NCBI GenBank assembly: GCA_009602735.1
Contig: WELA01007099.1
Coordinates: 176,069-240,068 of the forward strand
DNA from: Mesotaenium endlicherianum
Lineage: Eukaryota > Streptophyta > Zygnematophyceae > Zygnematales > Mesotaeniaceae
Length of the DNA stretch: 64,000 nt
Reading direction: 5' to 3'
Positions 12,805 to 25,300 of this stretch are shown in pieces. Every line of letters begins with the position of its first letter. The stretch's first letter is position 1. The position numbers were made by a program, and so were the translations under genes. Under the pieces are notes generated by a model that was not told the DNA's origin, did not search any database, and saw nothing but the letters and a program-made list of their open reading frames with translations.

Positions 12805-13341
12805 TTACTTGATGCTGCACTTAGCCCCTGCAGCCTCCAAGGCCTTCTTGGCCTCCTCAGCGTCCTCCTTGGAGGTGGCCTCCTTCACCTTCTTAGGCAA
12901 GCCCTCAATGAGATCCTTAGCCTCCTTAAGCCCCAAGCTGGTGAGAGACCTCACAACCTTAATGACAGCAATGCGAGAAGAGGCAGCGACCTCGTCCAAG
13001 AACAGGTCAAACTCTGTCTGCTCCTCCACGACAGGGGCGGCATCAGCAGCAGCTCCAGGTGCAGCGGCCACACCAGCAGGCATCATTGCTGCAGCGGACA
13101 CCCCAAGTTCCTCCTGCAGCCTGTCAGTGAGCTGCCTGGCCTGTTCTAATGTCAAGCTCTTGATGTCGCTGACCAATTGGTCAAGCTCCACAGTTGCGGC
13201 TCTCGCAGCAGTGCTTCTAAGAGCCACCCTCTTAGGGGCAACATGAGCAGCGCCAAACTTCGCTGACTGTGAAGGTCTGGCAATGGCAGCAATAGCTGGT
13301 GAAACAGCGTGAAGAGCGGGGGCAATAGCAATGGCTGCCAT
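12805..13341 (-). CDS. RPL12: Plastid 50S ribosomal protein bL12c (L7/L12), nuclear-encoded
   Basis: Stalk protein of the plastid ribosome; it recruits translational GTPases (EF-Tu, EF-G). The gene is a single 178-codon exon. Residues 1 to about 48 are rich in Ala, Ser and Arg with almost no acidic residues, typical of a chloroplast transit peptide. About residues 50-80 form the N-terminal dimerisation helix region ([20 protein letters not shown]). About 83-102 is the flexible Ala/Pro/Gly hinge. The C-terminal domain runs from [12 protein letters not shown] through [20 protein letters not shown] and [12 protein letters not shown] to the end. Sequence and length match plant plastid L12. It is divergent from ClpR4, with about 620 bp between start codons, which may be a shared promoter region. 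Confidence 0.95.
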   Translation of the reverse strand: MAAIAIAPALHAVSPAIAAIARPSQSAKFGAAHVAPKRVALRSTAARAATVELDQLVSDIKSLTLEQARQLTDRLQEELGVSAAAMMPAGVAAAPGAAADAAPVVEEQTEFDLFLDEVAASSRIAVIKVVRSLTSLGLKEAKDLIEGLPKKVKEATSKEDAEEAKKALEAAGAKCSIK

Positions 13342-13965
13342 TGTGCCAGAGAAGCTTCCGAGACGAGAAAGAAGAGTTGAAAAGAATGAAGCTCGCTGTT
13401 AGGCGGCTGGGGAAGACAGCACTATCCGAATATGAACGGCCGAGTTGCTGAGTTGCTCCCAACAAATACCACAGGGAGGGGAGATGATGTGTATGGGGTC
13501 GATGACGGTCAAATTGAGAAGGCGTTATCTAGTAGCTCCCGGTAAAGCTCGGTGCCCGCATCTCTAGCACATGTCTCTTCGCAGTTCCGTACTAGAAAGT
13601 GTACAATCCCACGAACCGCTTGTGAACGTCGATGCATTCTGGGGATGAAGAATTTTGAAGGGTGAAGCGAGATATAGGCAAAAGGGGTCCCTGCGGTTTT
13701 ACCACGTCATTGACGTTGTCGTCGAATGTGGACCTGTCACGTCTGACGTCGAGCCAGGATCTCAAGCCAAGGGGTTAAGTTTCAAGTGCAATGAGTCGTG
13801 ACAATATTCAAAGCATGTGAGCAACATCGTTGTCATGCAAGAGACGAATTGTTGTAAATCTGCGACTTACTTTTACGGTCTCACAAGAAGAACGAAGTAG
13901 GATAGCATGTGTTGATCGCATTCACGTTCCTTTACCTCAAACCGATTCTGACGCAAATACAATCA
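13342..13965. promoter_or_regulatory. Shared upstream region of divergent bL12c and ClpR4 genes
   Basis: About 620 bp separates the start codons of two divergent nuclear genes for plastid proteins. It must contain both 5' UTRs and both core promoters. The sequence holds several CGTCA and TGACG-type motifs (around 13706-13757), the core recognised by bZIP factors in plants, but their use here is inference. No gene seems to lie inside it. Confidence 0.45.
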
Positions 13966-16872
13966 ATGGAGGCACTTTGTGCAGGCACCTCCTACCTCGT
14001 ACCAAATGTAGCTGCACTGAATGCGAGGCTTAGGAAGCCCACGCATGTGCAAGCCGCTTCCACAATTAGCACAGCTCACTCGGGGCAAAGAATAAGTAGA
14101 AGCTCAAAAAAGAGCCCTCTTCAGTTATCTTCTTCTTTGCGAAACTCGCATGTAGGGGGTAGCACAAGTAGTGGCTTCGCTGGTGAGCAGCTTTGGTCAG
14201 CGACAAAGGCTTGCAGGATACCTTCTAGTGGAAGTAGGCGTGGCGTTGTCACTATGGTGAGGAAACTTTTCAGGAAAATGATGCAGTATTTTATAAAAGT
14301 AGTTTGAGCTCAACAAAGTCGAAAGCCTGGAACACGTTTTATCATGATCACGTATCTGAGCGCTATGCCTGTGATTATTATGCCTTCAGTTGATGCCCTT
14401 AGAGGCTGGTTCCCTCAAGTCAACGTGGCCAAGGGTCAGGTCACCTGCGCCCTGCAGATGCCTTGCTTTTCACCATAATAAGAGACCCTCTTTGATTGGA
14501 AGTAGACATGGATGGGTTTGGGATGTAGCACGGTGTAATATTGAGCACCACCACCTGCTCCTCTTCAATTTGGCACTGAACGGTGTCCTTTATCACCCTG
14601 TTTTGACAGGTCATTCCATTTCAAAGAGGAGATGCACGGCAACAGCCTCCTCCCGACTTGCCCTCCTACCTTTTCGCAAATCGCATTGTGTTTCTTGGCA
14701 TGTCCCTCGTTCCAGCTGTGACCGAGCTCATCATGGCAGAGCTTCTATATCTGCAGTATGAAGATGCCACAAAGCCCATCTACATGTACATCAATTCCAC
14801 AGGCACTCAGAAGGTACTGACGCACCTCCTGCTGGGACCTGTTTGCAATGAACAAGCAATTGCGCTTGCTGAATTGAGCAGTTCCCGTTGCAGCTGCTTG
14901 TTGCGCGCATAGGTCATGTTATTGCTCTTACACGCAAGAACGTAAGAACTACGTAAGACATTGACTTGGAAGAAGTATTTCAAGAAGTAACATAGGACTA
15001 TGTGATTGATGGCTCACTGTGAGGGCCACCCCAGGTAGAGCTTAAAGTTAAGAAAGTGTGCTCTTGACACACGAGGGAGCTCTACCAGTGTGTAAGACAA
15101 TGGCAGTCTGGCCTGTCGATGGTGGGCTGAAGTTTCACATTCTGGAAGTCATGTGGCAGCACGTGCCTGCCTGCTTTAAATGACAGTCCAGTTGGAGTGA
15201 CTCAGCAATGGTCCAGACTGGCGCGGTAAACCCCCTGGCCTTAGGTGTAGCATTCATGTGGGAGGATCTGTGCTCTTGATCACAAGATGCCCCTCACATT
15301 GTCAGGGTTTATGGCAAGGTTCAGGTTATGGGGCATGCGGGGTCGCAGCCGGCCGCTCACTCGTCTAAGCATGGCTGTCCTCAAGTGCACCGCATGTTTA
15401 TTGCACCACATCAGCACCAGACCTGATGCTACTCTCTCGCTTTCCCTCTACCTCCCTCCCTCTCTCTCTGTGTATGTGCGTGTGCCTGTGCGTGTGCAGT
15501 GCCATAGGTCTTGTACGTCCCTCATGTTTTGTCAAACCCTTGGAAGATGTCCAAGCAGCAGTCTGCATACTGAGGGAAACGGACGGCTTGGGAGGGGGGG
15601 GGTGGGGGGAGCAGGACGGGGAGAAGCTGGGATACGAGACGGAGGCCTTTGCCATCTACGACACCATGATGTGAGTGAGCCTGCTGCTGCCCCTGGACTT
15701 GCCTGTGTGTGTGTGTCTGTGGGAACTAGGGCTGGACCCCGCTATGGAGGCATATGGGTGCACCTCCTGGCTGGCTGTGCGTGGGACTTCTTGTTGTTCG
15801 CCCGTCTCGTCCCGTCCCTTCTTGAGCTTGCATGCATGTGCTAAGGGTGCTATCCCATTAGCCAATCTTTCACGGCCTAAAACGCTGCCTAAAAGTTCCA
15901 TCGACTATCTCGCGTGTCGACGCGAAAGTAACCAATCGCGGACAAGCACGCAAGCACATTCGGAGCTCCCTATTCTGCCAATCTGGCACTTAGGGAACTC
16001 CCTGTAATTTGTCATCTAGTCTCAGGTGTATATCTGTTGCTCCAGGTGACGGACTATGTTTTCTATAAGTGATGTCGGTGGTCTTTTAGGGACGTTATTA
16101 GAGAATGCACTCCGGTATGTTTCCAAAAAGCTTCAAACACATCCCTAAACTTTTTTTATTTTCTGGTTGGGCGTCGGTCACATGGCACACAAAAAGAAGC
16201 ACACGCCTACACACTTGACCACTGATGTTCGAGAATAGAATCAAACGTGGCATAGGTCGCTTGAATGGGTGTGCGGTTCTATTGCGCCGTCGACGCGCTT
16301 CCCTAAAACTTAGGGAGGGCGTTGGTGACGAAGCCTTCGAGTTTGGGGAGCTCCCTATAAAATATGGGGGGTGCAAAACAGCGTAATGGAACAGCACCCT
16401 AAGTGCGTCTACTTTGGACGAGTAGCCTCACGACTGCCCCGAAGATCAGATCGTTCATGGCCAACAAGGCAGGCGCCTTACATTGAGCGTGACAGAGAGA
16501 GAAAGAGAGAGTGAAAGAGATAGTCATGGCATGCTGGCTGGCGTGCATCATGCGTGCATGCGGGCGTGCGGGCGTGCGTGCTCATGCGGAGGGGTGGGGC
16601 GGGGGGGCGGGGCTGGGTGGGGGCAGGTACGTGAAGCCGCCCATCTTCACGCTGTGCGTGGGCAACGCGTGGGGCGAGGCGGCCATGCTGCTGGCAGCCG
16701 GCGCCAAGGGCAACCGCTCCGCGCTGCCGTCCTCCAGCATCATGATCCGCCAGGTGTGCTGCTGCTGCCGCTGCTGCTCCCCCTCCTCCTCCTCAGGGCG
16801 TGGGCATGGGCGTGGGTATAGATATCATATGTGCATGCATCCATCCATCGGGGGGCTGTCACACACACACAT

Positions 16873-16906
<34 letters not shown>

Positions 16907-18168
16907 ACACACACACAGACAGACACAAGAGCAGAGCAGATGTGAGGTGCTCTGTGCACGTGCTGCTCCGCTCCATTGGTTGCAGCAGCGTAACAAGGAG
17001 GGGGTTGTGTGTCTTGCTGTGGGGGGGGAGGGAGCAGCCGATAGCGCAATTCCGGGGGCAGGCCACGGACATTGATAACCAGCGCAAGGAGATCCGCACC
17101 GTCAAGGACACGCTGGTCAGCCACCCCCGCTCTCCCGCTCCCTCTCCCTCTCCCTGCTGCTGCTGCTTGCTTTCTGCATGGGCAGAATGATTGGATACCT
17201 CGTGCGTTTCTGGGATGCCTCACTTGATGCAAACATCTATTGTGCTTGGCATGGCTCAAGGCAGACAGCGTGCTGACCTTGCTGCGCCAGGCTGAGCTCG
17301 CAAGGAGGAGTAGCACTGCGGTACGATACGGGGCCAAGTGGGACACTCTCATGTGTTAGTGGAGGGAGCCTGCCTGCCTGCCTGCCTGCCTTTGCTTCTC
17401 GCCGCAGCGCGCATGCGGGGGTAGCACGCTGGGGGAAATAATAGTGAGGGTAGTCATCAGCTTGTGGGCTTCGCAGTCATTGATGGCTTGCCGGGGACAG
17501 CTGTCAGCGTGACGGGGCTGGTTGGGGGTGGCTGTCGGGGTGCAGCTGAAGCTGTACTCGCGGCACATGGAGAAGAAGAAGGACGAGATCTCCGCCGACA
17601 TCGAGCGGCCCAAGTACTTCTCGCCCGCGGAGGCCGTCGAGTACGGCATCATTGACAAGGTGAGCGCCACCCACACTCTCCCTCTCTCTCCCTCTCTCCC
17701 TTTCTCTCTCTCTCTGTCTTTCTCATACATACAGGACGTTCCTGTCTCCATCTCCTTCTGCCGCACATAACAGCGAGGCCCAGTGGTGTGTCTGCGGGTG
17801 TTTTGCCCCGGGGTGAGCCAGCAATCTGCAACAGTCCCCAGATGATGAGGCCTTCACCGCCCCTTCTGATCTTGATGATGACAGCGACGTATTGTGTGCC
17901 CATTGTCGGCTTCTTCCCCAGCCATTCAGCCGCGTAGCATCATCACAGGAGCCCAGCCAGCTGGCCGATGGGGATGTCTCTGATTCGTACGCCCCTCATG
18001 CTACAAGATGCCGGCAAGCCGTGGTGGTGCGGGTGCATGTTGTACATTGATGTGTGTGCGTGCCGCTGAGTGTTGTGGGTACCTGTCTGCTGGGGTGGAC
18101 AGATTCTTCAAACGGAGAGGAGGGATGAGAGTGTGGTGGACCAGCTCCGGAAAAAGGAGCTCATTTGA
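13966..18168 (+). CDS. CLPR4: Plastid Clp protease, non-catalytic subunit ClpR4
   Basis: Structural subunit of the plastid ClpPR core, the barrel protease of the stroma. Seven exons fit by phase and splice signals: 13966-14256, 14610-14813, 15615-15670, 16627-16753, 17038-17115, 17546-17659, 18103-18168, giving about 311 residues (plant ClpR4 is about 305). Exon 1 encodes a Ser/Arg-rich transit peptide ending RRGVVTM. Then come VIPFQRGDARQQPPPDLPSY, NRIVFLGMSLVPAVTELIM, KPIYMYINSTGTQ and EKLGYETEAFAIYDTM. YVKPPIFTLCVGNAWGEAAM follows; where catalytic ClpP has its nucleophile serine this protein has GNAWGE, so it is inactive as expected for ClpR. IERPKYFSPAEAVEYGIIDK and a short charged tail finish it. 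An in-frame ATG at 13909 exists, but 13966 gives the better transit-peptide start. Confidence 0.93.
16860..16920. repeat. (CA)n microsatellite in a ClpR4 intron
   Basis: Nearly pure CA dinucleotide run with a few CG interruptions, inside the ClpR4 intron between 16753 and 17038. Several open frames over it are products of the repeat, not genes. Confidence 0.95.
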
Positions 18169-19506
18169 ACGTAGCTGCCGTGAATTTGGTGTTGTAAGTC
18201 ACTGTACGTGAGAGCAACATCGTGTCGAGGGCAGTTGGAGTATGTCTGCTTGACTGGACTGCCATTGGACCTTGCCTACTCTTCTTGGTGCCTTCCTTGG
18301 TGAGCACGGCAAACCACGTTTCAAAAGGATAACTGAGCTTCATGAAAGTTTACAACGTTATTTTTAAGCACATTTAAGTGCATGGAGCACACCAACGAGA
18401 GCGGCAAGTGAGTGATTAAGTGCAAAGAAAGGTCGCTATACGGGGCATAGTTTAGTTCCTTTGATCAGGGGTGTATGCTTTTTGAACTTGAATTTTGAGC
18501 ATATGCATGTAGACATGGCCATCAGGCCAAGGTTGTATGTTGTGCAAAACTACTTGCGTGGTTGAAAAAGCAACGCATAGGGAGGTGCAAGAGGAGCTCT
18601 CAAAGCGGAATTGCCGGCTCCTCTTGCGTTCATATGCCTTATGCCTCTGCAGTTTTGCCATATCAGAAGAAACAATCGTTTGCAGAAATGAGGAGTTATG
18701 CAGTGGAAGGATCATCTGAAACGACCACCGTGCACTTTCAAGGTTGCCCCTGGCCCTCTCCCAATTGGATGAAGCGTCAAACACAGAGCCGGAGGATAAC
18801 ATTACCCCAGGTGTACAGGCAATCAGAGCACCTTAACAGTAATGATAGGCTGCCGTCAATCACTGCTGCTTACAGAAACCTCTCTGGTTGACTCAGAATT
18901 CACTATCGATTGACCACAGAACCATTCGCATAATCTCGGCCTTGTTGACAGGCTTCTAATGGATAATGACACGCCGAAGAGCCTTGGTGCATCCAACTGC
19001 TTCAAAGTAGGCCACACAACCATTAGCCTCAATAGCAGGCTTGAAACGGATAATGGTACACTAAAGAGCTGGTCGTGGTGCGTCCTACTGCGACAAGGTT
19101 GGCCTTGACCGCTTGCCACACTGCCCCTCAGCCAAGACAATCAAGAAGCTGCAAGGCCACCTTACATGTGCAAACATCGCAGTCCTCTTCTTCTCAAAAA
19201 GACAAGGCTCAAACAGCCGGTTGTGAGGTGCCAGTGCTAGGCAGGGCGACAGACCCAAACATCTGCAGAGGATTCTCCGGTATGTACAGCTTGTCTGCAC
19301 CCACAGTCGGCAAAGCACACGTGCGCAGCGCAGGAAAGCAACAGCACTTTTTGCTTCAGACGAGCTCAAGGGCTTCTAGATGGGGAAGGCGCCAGATGGA
19401 GCACAGCGGTCACACCACCCCCACTTCTGACTGACATCCACACGTGTGATCAGCATCCCCACACAAGCGGGCACTGTACAAGAGAAAGCCTCCCTCCTTG
19501 GCCAAC
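18169..19506. other. Convergent flank between ClpR4 and the TRAPPC14-like gene
   Basis: About 1.3 kb with only short chance frames. It presumably holds the 3' UTRs of two convergent genes. Nothing else recognised. Confidence 0.5.
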
Positions 19507-22265
19507 TCAGAGCCACCCAACGGTTGGAGCGGACGCTAGCAGTGGCCACACGCAGCACACATGACATACATCACACACAAAGCAGCAAAAAAGGTTGGAC
19601 AATGTGTATTGTGTGCAACTGTGCGCAGGGCCCGGGGACTGCCTGGCAGGCCAGAGCACCAGCAGGGCAACTGAATGGCGGGAGCCTGAGCACTCTGTTT
19701 CCTCCTCCCGGGTAGTGCAGTGTGGTGGCAGCCACTCACTCTTGCGCTTGGAGGCCACATGGAGCGTGTCAAGTGTGAGCAGGCCGTCCAGCAGCGGCAG
19801 CACCTGACACTTCACCTCCGCTGTCGCCAGCGGCGGTACCTTCCTGCAAGTTGCGCACGCTCACAAGGCCACCCACACCACCCACACTCCTCTCTTAGTG
19901 TCTCCTTCGCTCGGGTATATATCTTACCTATGAAGCCACCTGTGTTTGTACGATCCTGCACACATGCAGCTCTACGTGCCTCACTGGGACACACACACAC
20001 ACACACACATATACACACGCAGATGCAGACACAGACACATATACATACACATCGGGTAGCATTAAGAGGCACACGCGGGGAAAAGCACGACATGATGAGC
20101 CTCCATGGACCCGCTAATCACCTGCCTAGCTGCGCCTCACGTCAGCTGCCGTTGCATCTGAATTGTTCAACAAGTCACCGCCACCCTCGAGGGTGAGAAA
20201 GACTGCTCAAGGAGCAATTATGAACGAGCATTGTCCACGGGCCCCTGACCTAGAGCCCGTTGTTTGTTATTTGTTTTCTGTTCGTTTTCTGTTTGTTTTT
20301 TGGGGGATCGGGAATATGGAGGAGGGGTGTGCGTAAGGGAGGCCAGGTGTTGGACAGGCATGATTTCTCGTCAGCGGGGGGAGCGGGGCGCTAACTGCGG
20401 GTGCAATACTGAGTGCTCACCCGATGGGGACCACGGACTGCAGCCACAAGTGGGAGCGCTGCTGCGCCTGCTCCGCCACCAGGTCCGCCGCCGACACCTG
20501 GCTGCTGGGGGTGCCACCTTGCGGGGGCGGGGGCGGCGGGGGAGCCCTGCCTGTGGCCCCCATGATGGACTCCAGGCGCCTCAGCGGCGGCATCGTGATC
20601 GTTCGCGACAGCCCCACGTCCTGCACGCCCCCAAGGTACGCGTGAAAGCCCACGTGTGCGTTCAGTGCATGTGCGTTGCTCGTAATCTGCATGCGTCTTT
20701 CCGCGTGTGAATGCATGCACGTATTTCACAGGAGCTGGGTGGGACCCTGCGGTGGAGAGACACGCAAGGCCGGCGGCGTAAATGAGGGTGATGAGGTGGG
20801 GGCATGGGATCCCCAGCCGCCATCCCGCACTCGCCGGTGACCACAAAGCAAAACAGCAGAGCAGCAGGGCAGTAAACTGGGGTAGCCCCTTCTAGTAGCA
20901 GGAGACGGCATCCCCACTCTGTCTCATGCTCCGCTGCCCGACTCCAACTCCTCCACCTTGCTCTGACTGGCAGGGGCTGGCGCCTGGCTTGGCTCAGCAA
21001 TGCAAGCAAAGAGAATACGAAGAGGACACGTGGCCACGTACACTTGCTAGAGAGACGTTGTGCCGCACGCACGCGCGCGCGCACCCGCATGCAAGCGCAA
21101 CCACAAGATCAAGGTGGAGCAGGATGAGGCGTCTGTCTGGCGCTCACCAGGCGCGGGGCGGAGACGGGGGAGGGGCCCATGGGCGCAGAGGGGGGAGAGC
21201 CGGGCGAGGCCTCGTCGTCCTGCTGCTGCTGCTGCTGCCGTTGGAGCAGGGGAGACTGCGGGAGGAGGCTGCCCACGGAGTCGGCGGGCGTGGCGGGGAA
21301 GGAGAGCCGCGACAGCGCCGTGGCCGCCAGCGACGCCGGCGCCAGCAGCGTGAGGCTCATCTCCGCACGCGTCAGGTTGGTGGCCCTCACCGTCACCGTC
21401 TGCGCCTCCCTCCCCCGCACCCACGCCCCCGTGAAGTCCGTCACACACGCAGGGGGACAGCTCAGTAGGCTGCTGCCGCTGCTTACGGCTGTTCTGTTCC
21501 TCCTCCCCCATTGATCCCAGGAACGCGTGGTACCCGCCAGTGGGGAAGTGAATCAGGGTCCCCAGAGGGAACAGCCACAACCATGACCGCAGACAGCAAC
21601 AGCCTGGCCGGACCAGCACAGGGCCACCCCGGGGGTCCAGCTGCATGACAGCAGCAGACATCACACGAGGAGGAGGAGGAGGAGGAGGAGGAGGAGGAGC
21701 AAGGACGGGCACTTGGGTCCATCAGGGAGGCAGCCCACACACGTCAAGTGCCCGCAGCCACCACCACGTTCTGTTTGCGACGACGTGAGAGTCACGGCGC
21801 AATCTCTGCCTCTGCCTCAGCCTCTGCCTCGGCCTCTTACTGCTGCTATCCAGCTGGCTGCGGCACATCTGCTGCGTGGATGGCAGTGAAAGGGGGGTAA
21901 AGGGGGTTTCTTTTTTTGTGGTGTTGGGTGGGGGGGGTTGGGGGGGGAGGGTTGCTGCTCTCCCTGTCCCACCTTGGGGTGGAAGTGATCACATGCCCCC
22001 GGGCTTGCTGCTGCGCCCTCGCTGGGCGAGTCGGGATCGAGGGACACCGAGAGAAGCAGCTCGCGCGCGGGCTTGGGATGCCACGTCAGCGGGTGCCTGT
22101 ACAGCAGCCTGGCTCCTGCGCCCCACCCCGCCCCCAGGCACACCGACAGATTGCGCACATCTTTCAGACAACCCACAGCAGCATCCCACGACATGGCAGC
22201 TGCCACGCAGGCAGGCAGCACAGGCACACGCACGCAGGCACACACGCATGCACGCACGCATGCAT

Positions 22266-22339
<74 letters not shown>

Positions 22340-25300
22340 GCACACGCAGAGACACATACAAAAGATGCAGCTTCATCCTACAGTTAACCCAAGGCACTCC
22401 TGCCCCCCAGCCCCAGCCCCAGCTCCCAGCCCAGCCCTAGTTGAGCACCGGGAGAGGGGAGAAAAGAGATGAGAGAGGGGTCCAGCAGGGCAGCGCACCC
22501 GAGTGGGAGCAGCGGCACGACACCACCACGGAGTAGAACTGCTGCTGCTGCTGCTGCTGGGCTTCCATCAGGAGCCCGTCGCTGCTCTCCCCCTGCTCCT
22601 GCCCCTGCATCTCCTCCCCCTTGGCTGCCTCCCCGCTGCCGCCTCCGAAGGTGGGCAGGCGCTCGCCGGCGGAGAGCATGCCAGTGGACCAGCTCTTGTG
22701 GTGGGAGGGCACGCCCGCCTGCGAGGTCTTCCTGGACGACGACGACGACGACGACGAGGACCGCTCCCTCTCCGCGCCAAAGGACGGCAGAAGGGGAGGC
22801 GCAGCCGCGTCTGGGGCTGTGGCAGGGGCGGCGGGGCGCAGCAGAAAGGAGTGCTGCTCCCCAGGCCTGCAGGCCCCCGCATACATGCACGCAGACGTAG
22901 GAAGCTCTCAGAGTGTGCATGCTGGCATCGTACATGGTGCTCGAGGAGGCTGCTACTCCTGCTCCTGCTGCTGCAGGCGCCGAAAAAGAGGCACCGTGGA
23001 CTGTAGACAAGCGCAACGCTTATCCCAGTTGCAATCAGTCCACGTTGTGTGCCAGTGGGACTGCTATGAGTGCCTGCCGAACACGAGGTGACCGCAGCAG
23101 AGCTGAGACATTCAGACACCCTACAGCTACACACACACACACAGTGCACCCACAGCACCTGCTCTCCTCTCAGCTGCTGCCAACAAAACAGAATGTGCCA
23201 AACCAATGTGGCATGAACAAGAGAGCATCATCACACCATGACCGGCAGCAGCAGGCGACGCACCGGAGGAGGAGGCCGGGCAAAGGGGAGCTGCTGCCGC
23301 CCGTGTCCAGGCATGCCACATGCTGCACCTGCTGCTGCTGCTGCTCCTGCAGGCGGCGGCCGTGGCTGCTGCTGCTGCTGCTGGTGGTGGTGGCAGGGGT
23401 GCTGCTCCTCTGGGCCTGGCTCTCCAGAGTGATGGCATCCAGTGTCAGCGTCACCTCCTCCTTGCCCATGGCCGCGCTCGCAGGCACCACGTTCTGAGGC
23501 CCACCCCATGCATGCCAGGCCCAGCTCGTGAGAGAGAACCAGGCAGGGAGGGAGGCTGGACTGCTGACTGAGGAGGACCGAGGACATGTGGCAGCAGCAG
23601 GACGACCACCTGAGTGCCCAAGCAAGCGAGAGGCGTGCCTCACGTCCTCGCCCACAGGAGAGAGCGGACGACTGCGCCGTAGCAGCCGCAGCCGCAACTG
23701 CGCCAGGAGCAGGAGCAGGAGCGAGACACCTCCCTAGCCCTGGCTATCTCACACTAGAGCCACAACGCAGCCTGCAGAGCACGCAGATGGAGCCAAGTCC
23801 CCGACCTCCGGAGCGCTTGGCAGCACGCAGTGGGAGGAGGAGCCCGCAGCAGCAGCAGCAGAAGGAGGAGGAGCAGGAGGACGAGCAGGAGGAGGAGGAG
23901 GGCGCGCACCTGCACGAGGATGCAGAGGACGTCGTGCGTGTTGACGGCGCTGCTGTAGCTCTCCACCAGCACCGGCTGCAGCACGGCCAGCGCGCGCGCC
24001 CACCGCCGTCCGGGCACGTACAGCCCGCGCAGCCCCCCGCAGCGCGCCGCCGCGTACCGCTGCGGCTCCAGCACCTGCCCGCGGAACGACAGCAGCCCCT
24101 CGTTGCCCACGTACCCGCTGCTCGCCCTGCCGCCGCCGCCTGGCGCGTCCGCCTCGTCCCCAAAGGGGGGGGCAGGGGCGGAGCTCAGGGGAGAGGAGGA
24201 GGCAGAGGAGTTGGCTGCCGCCGCCAACGCTGCTGCTGCTGCTGGGGGGTTTGCGGGAGAGGGGGAGGCCGCGCCCCCGCCCCCAAAGCCGAAGCCCAAC
24301 GCTGCGCTGATAGAGTTGGAGGGGCTGAAGGTGGCCCCCCTCCCAGCAGGGCCAGGGCCGGATGCTGCTGCTGCTGCTGCTCCTCCTTGGGTTTGGGTAG
24401 CAGCAGCAGGGGCCAGCGGGGACAGGGGAGGGAGAGCAGGGGACGGGGCAAGGGGCTCTCCTCTCGACACTGAGGACGACGTGCCGAAGGAGAAGGAGGG
24501 GGCGGCCGCCCAGGAGCTGGAGGCAGCCGCAGTCGCAGCAGCAGCAGCGGGGGGGGTGCCCGTGCCTGTGCCCGCGCCCACCACAGCCCCCAGACTCGCC
24601 CCCAGCGCTGAGGCCAGAGACGCCCCTCCCCCTGGGGCGGGGCCGGGGTTGGGGGCCGAGGGGGGCCCTGGAGGGTCCAGCGGCAGCAGCCACTGCAGGA
24701 GCTCTCTGGTGGGGTCCGCGGGGCCGGCGTTGAAGCCGCCACCCCCGTCCCCCCTGGAGGCAAAGCCGGGCAGGGGGCTGGGCAGGGGGGAGCTGCTGGG
24801 GGTGGCGGAGGTGTCGAAGTGCGGGTCCTCGGGGGGCGGGTCGAAGCGCTCGAACTGCAGCACCTCCAGGAGCGCGTCGGGCGACAGCACGTCCGTGGCC
24901 AGCGTCACCTCCAACAGGACCTGCAACAGTCCGCCCGCCCGCCGACCGCCCGCCAGGTAGACCTACAACGCAGTGTGTCACGGGACGGAGGGCTGTGCTG
25001 TGCTGTGGTGTACTGTGCCGGCCCTGGTGCTACCCCCTTCTGCCTGTTGGGGCAGGACGGTTGCTGGCACGCAGAGGCAGACGCAGGCTTGGAGGCAGAG
25101 ACAGAGACAGGGGCAGAGGCAGACGCAGAGGCCACAGCAGAGCAAGAGCAATGCAGAGTAGAGTGCACCACAGCTCTCCAAGTACGATATTGTGACACGT
25201 CTGCTGTGACACTGCCGCTAGCTGCCCTTCCCCCCCCTCCGGCCCCCAGAGAAGGCTACACGCTTGCCAAGCTTGCGGTGCTCGAAGAGTGCACCCCCTG

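Noticed and set aside
12737-13246. A 169-codon + strand frame
   Set aside because: Antisense of the plastid bL12c gene.
15287-15844. 185-codon + frame overlapping a ClpR4 exon
   Set aside because: Frame conflicts with the ClpR4 exon 15615-15670, and most of it is pyrimidine-rich intron.
16825-17352. Long frames of Thr/His or Val/Cys over the CA microsatellite, and the same at 22 kb and 63.9 kb
   Set aside because: Pure dinucleotide repeat translations inside introns.
13966-18168. Catalytic ClpP
   Set aside because: The segment that should hold the catalytic serine reads GNAWGE, and the sequence follows ClpR4 throughout.
24103-24960. A 285-codon + strand frame rich in Ala, Gly and Pro
   Set aside because: It is the antisense shadow of the minus-strand exon 23910-24920; GC-rich triplet runs stay open in several frames.
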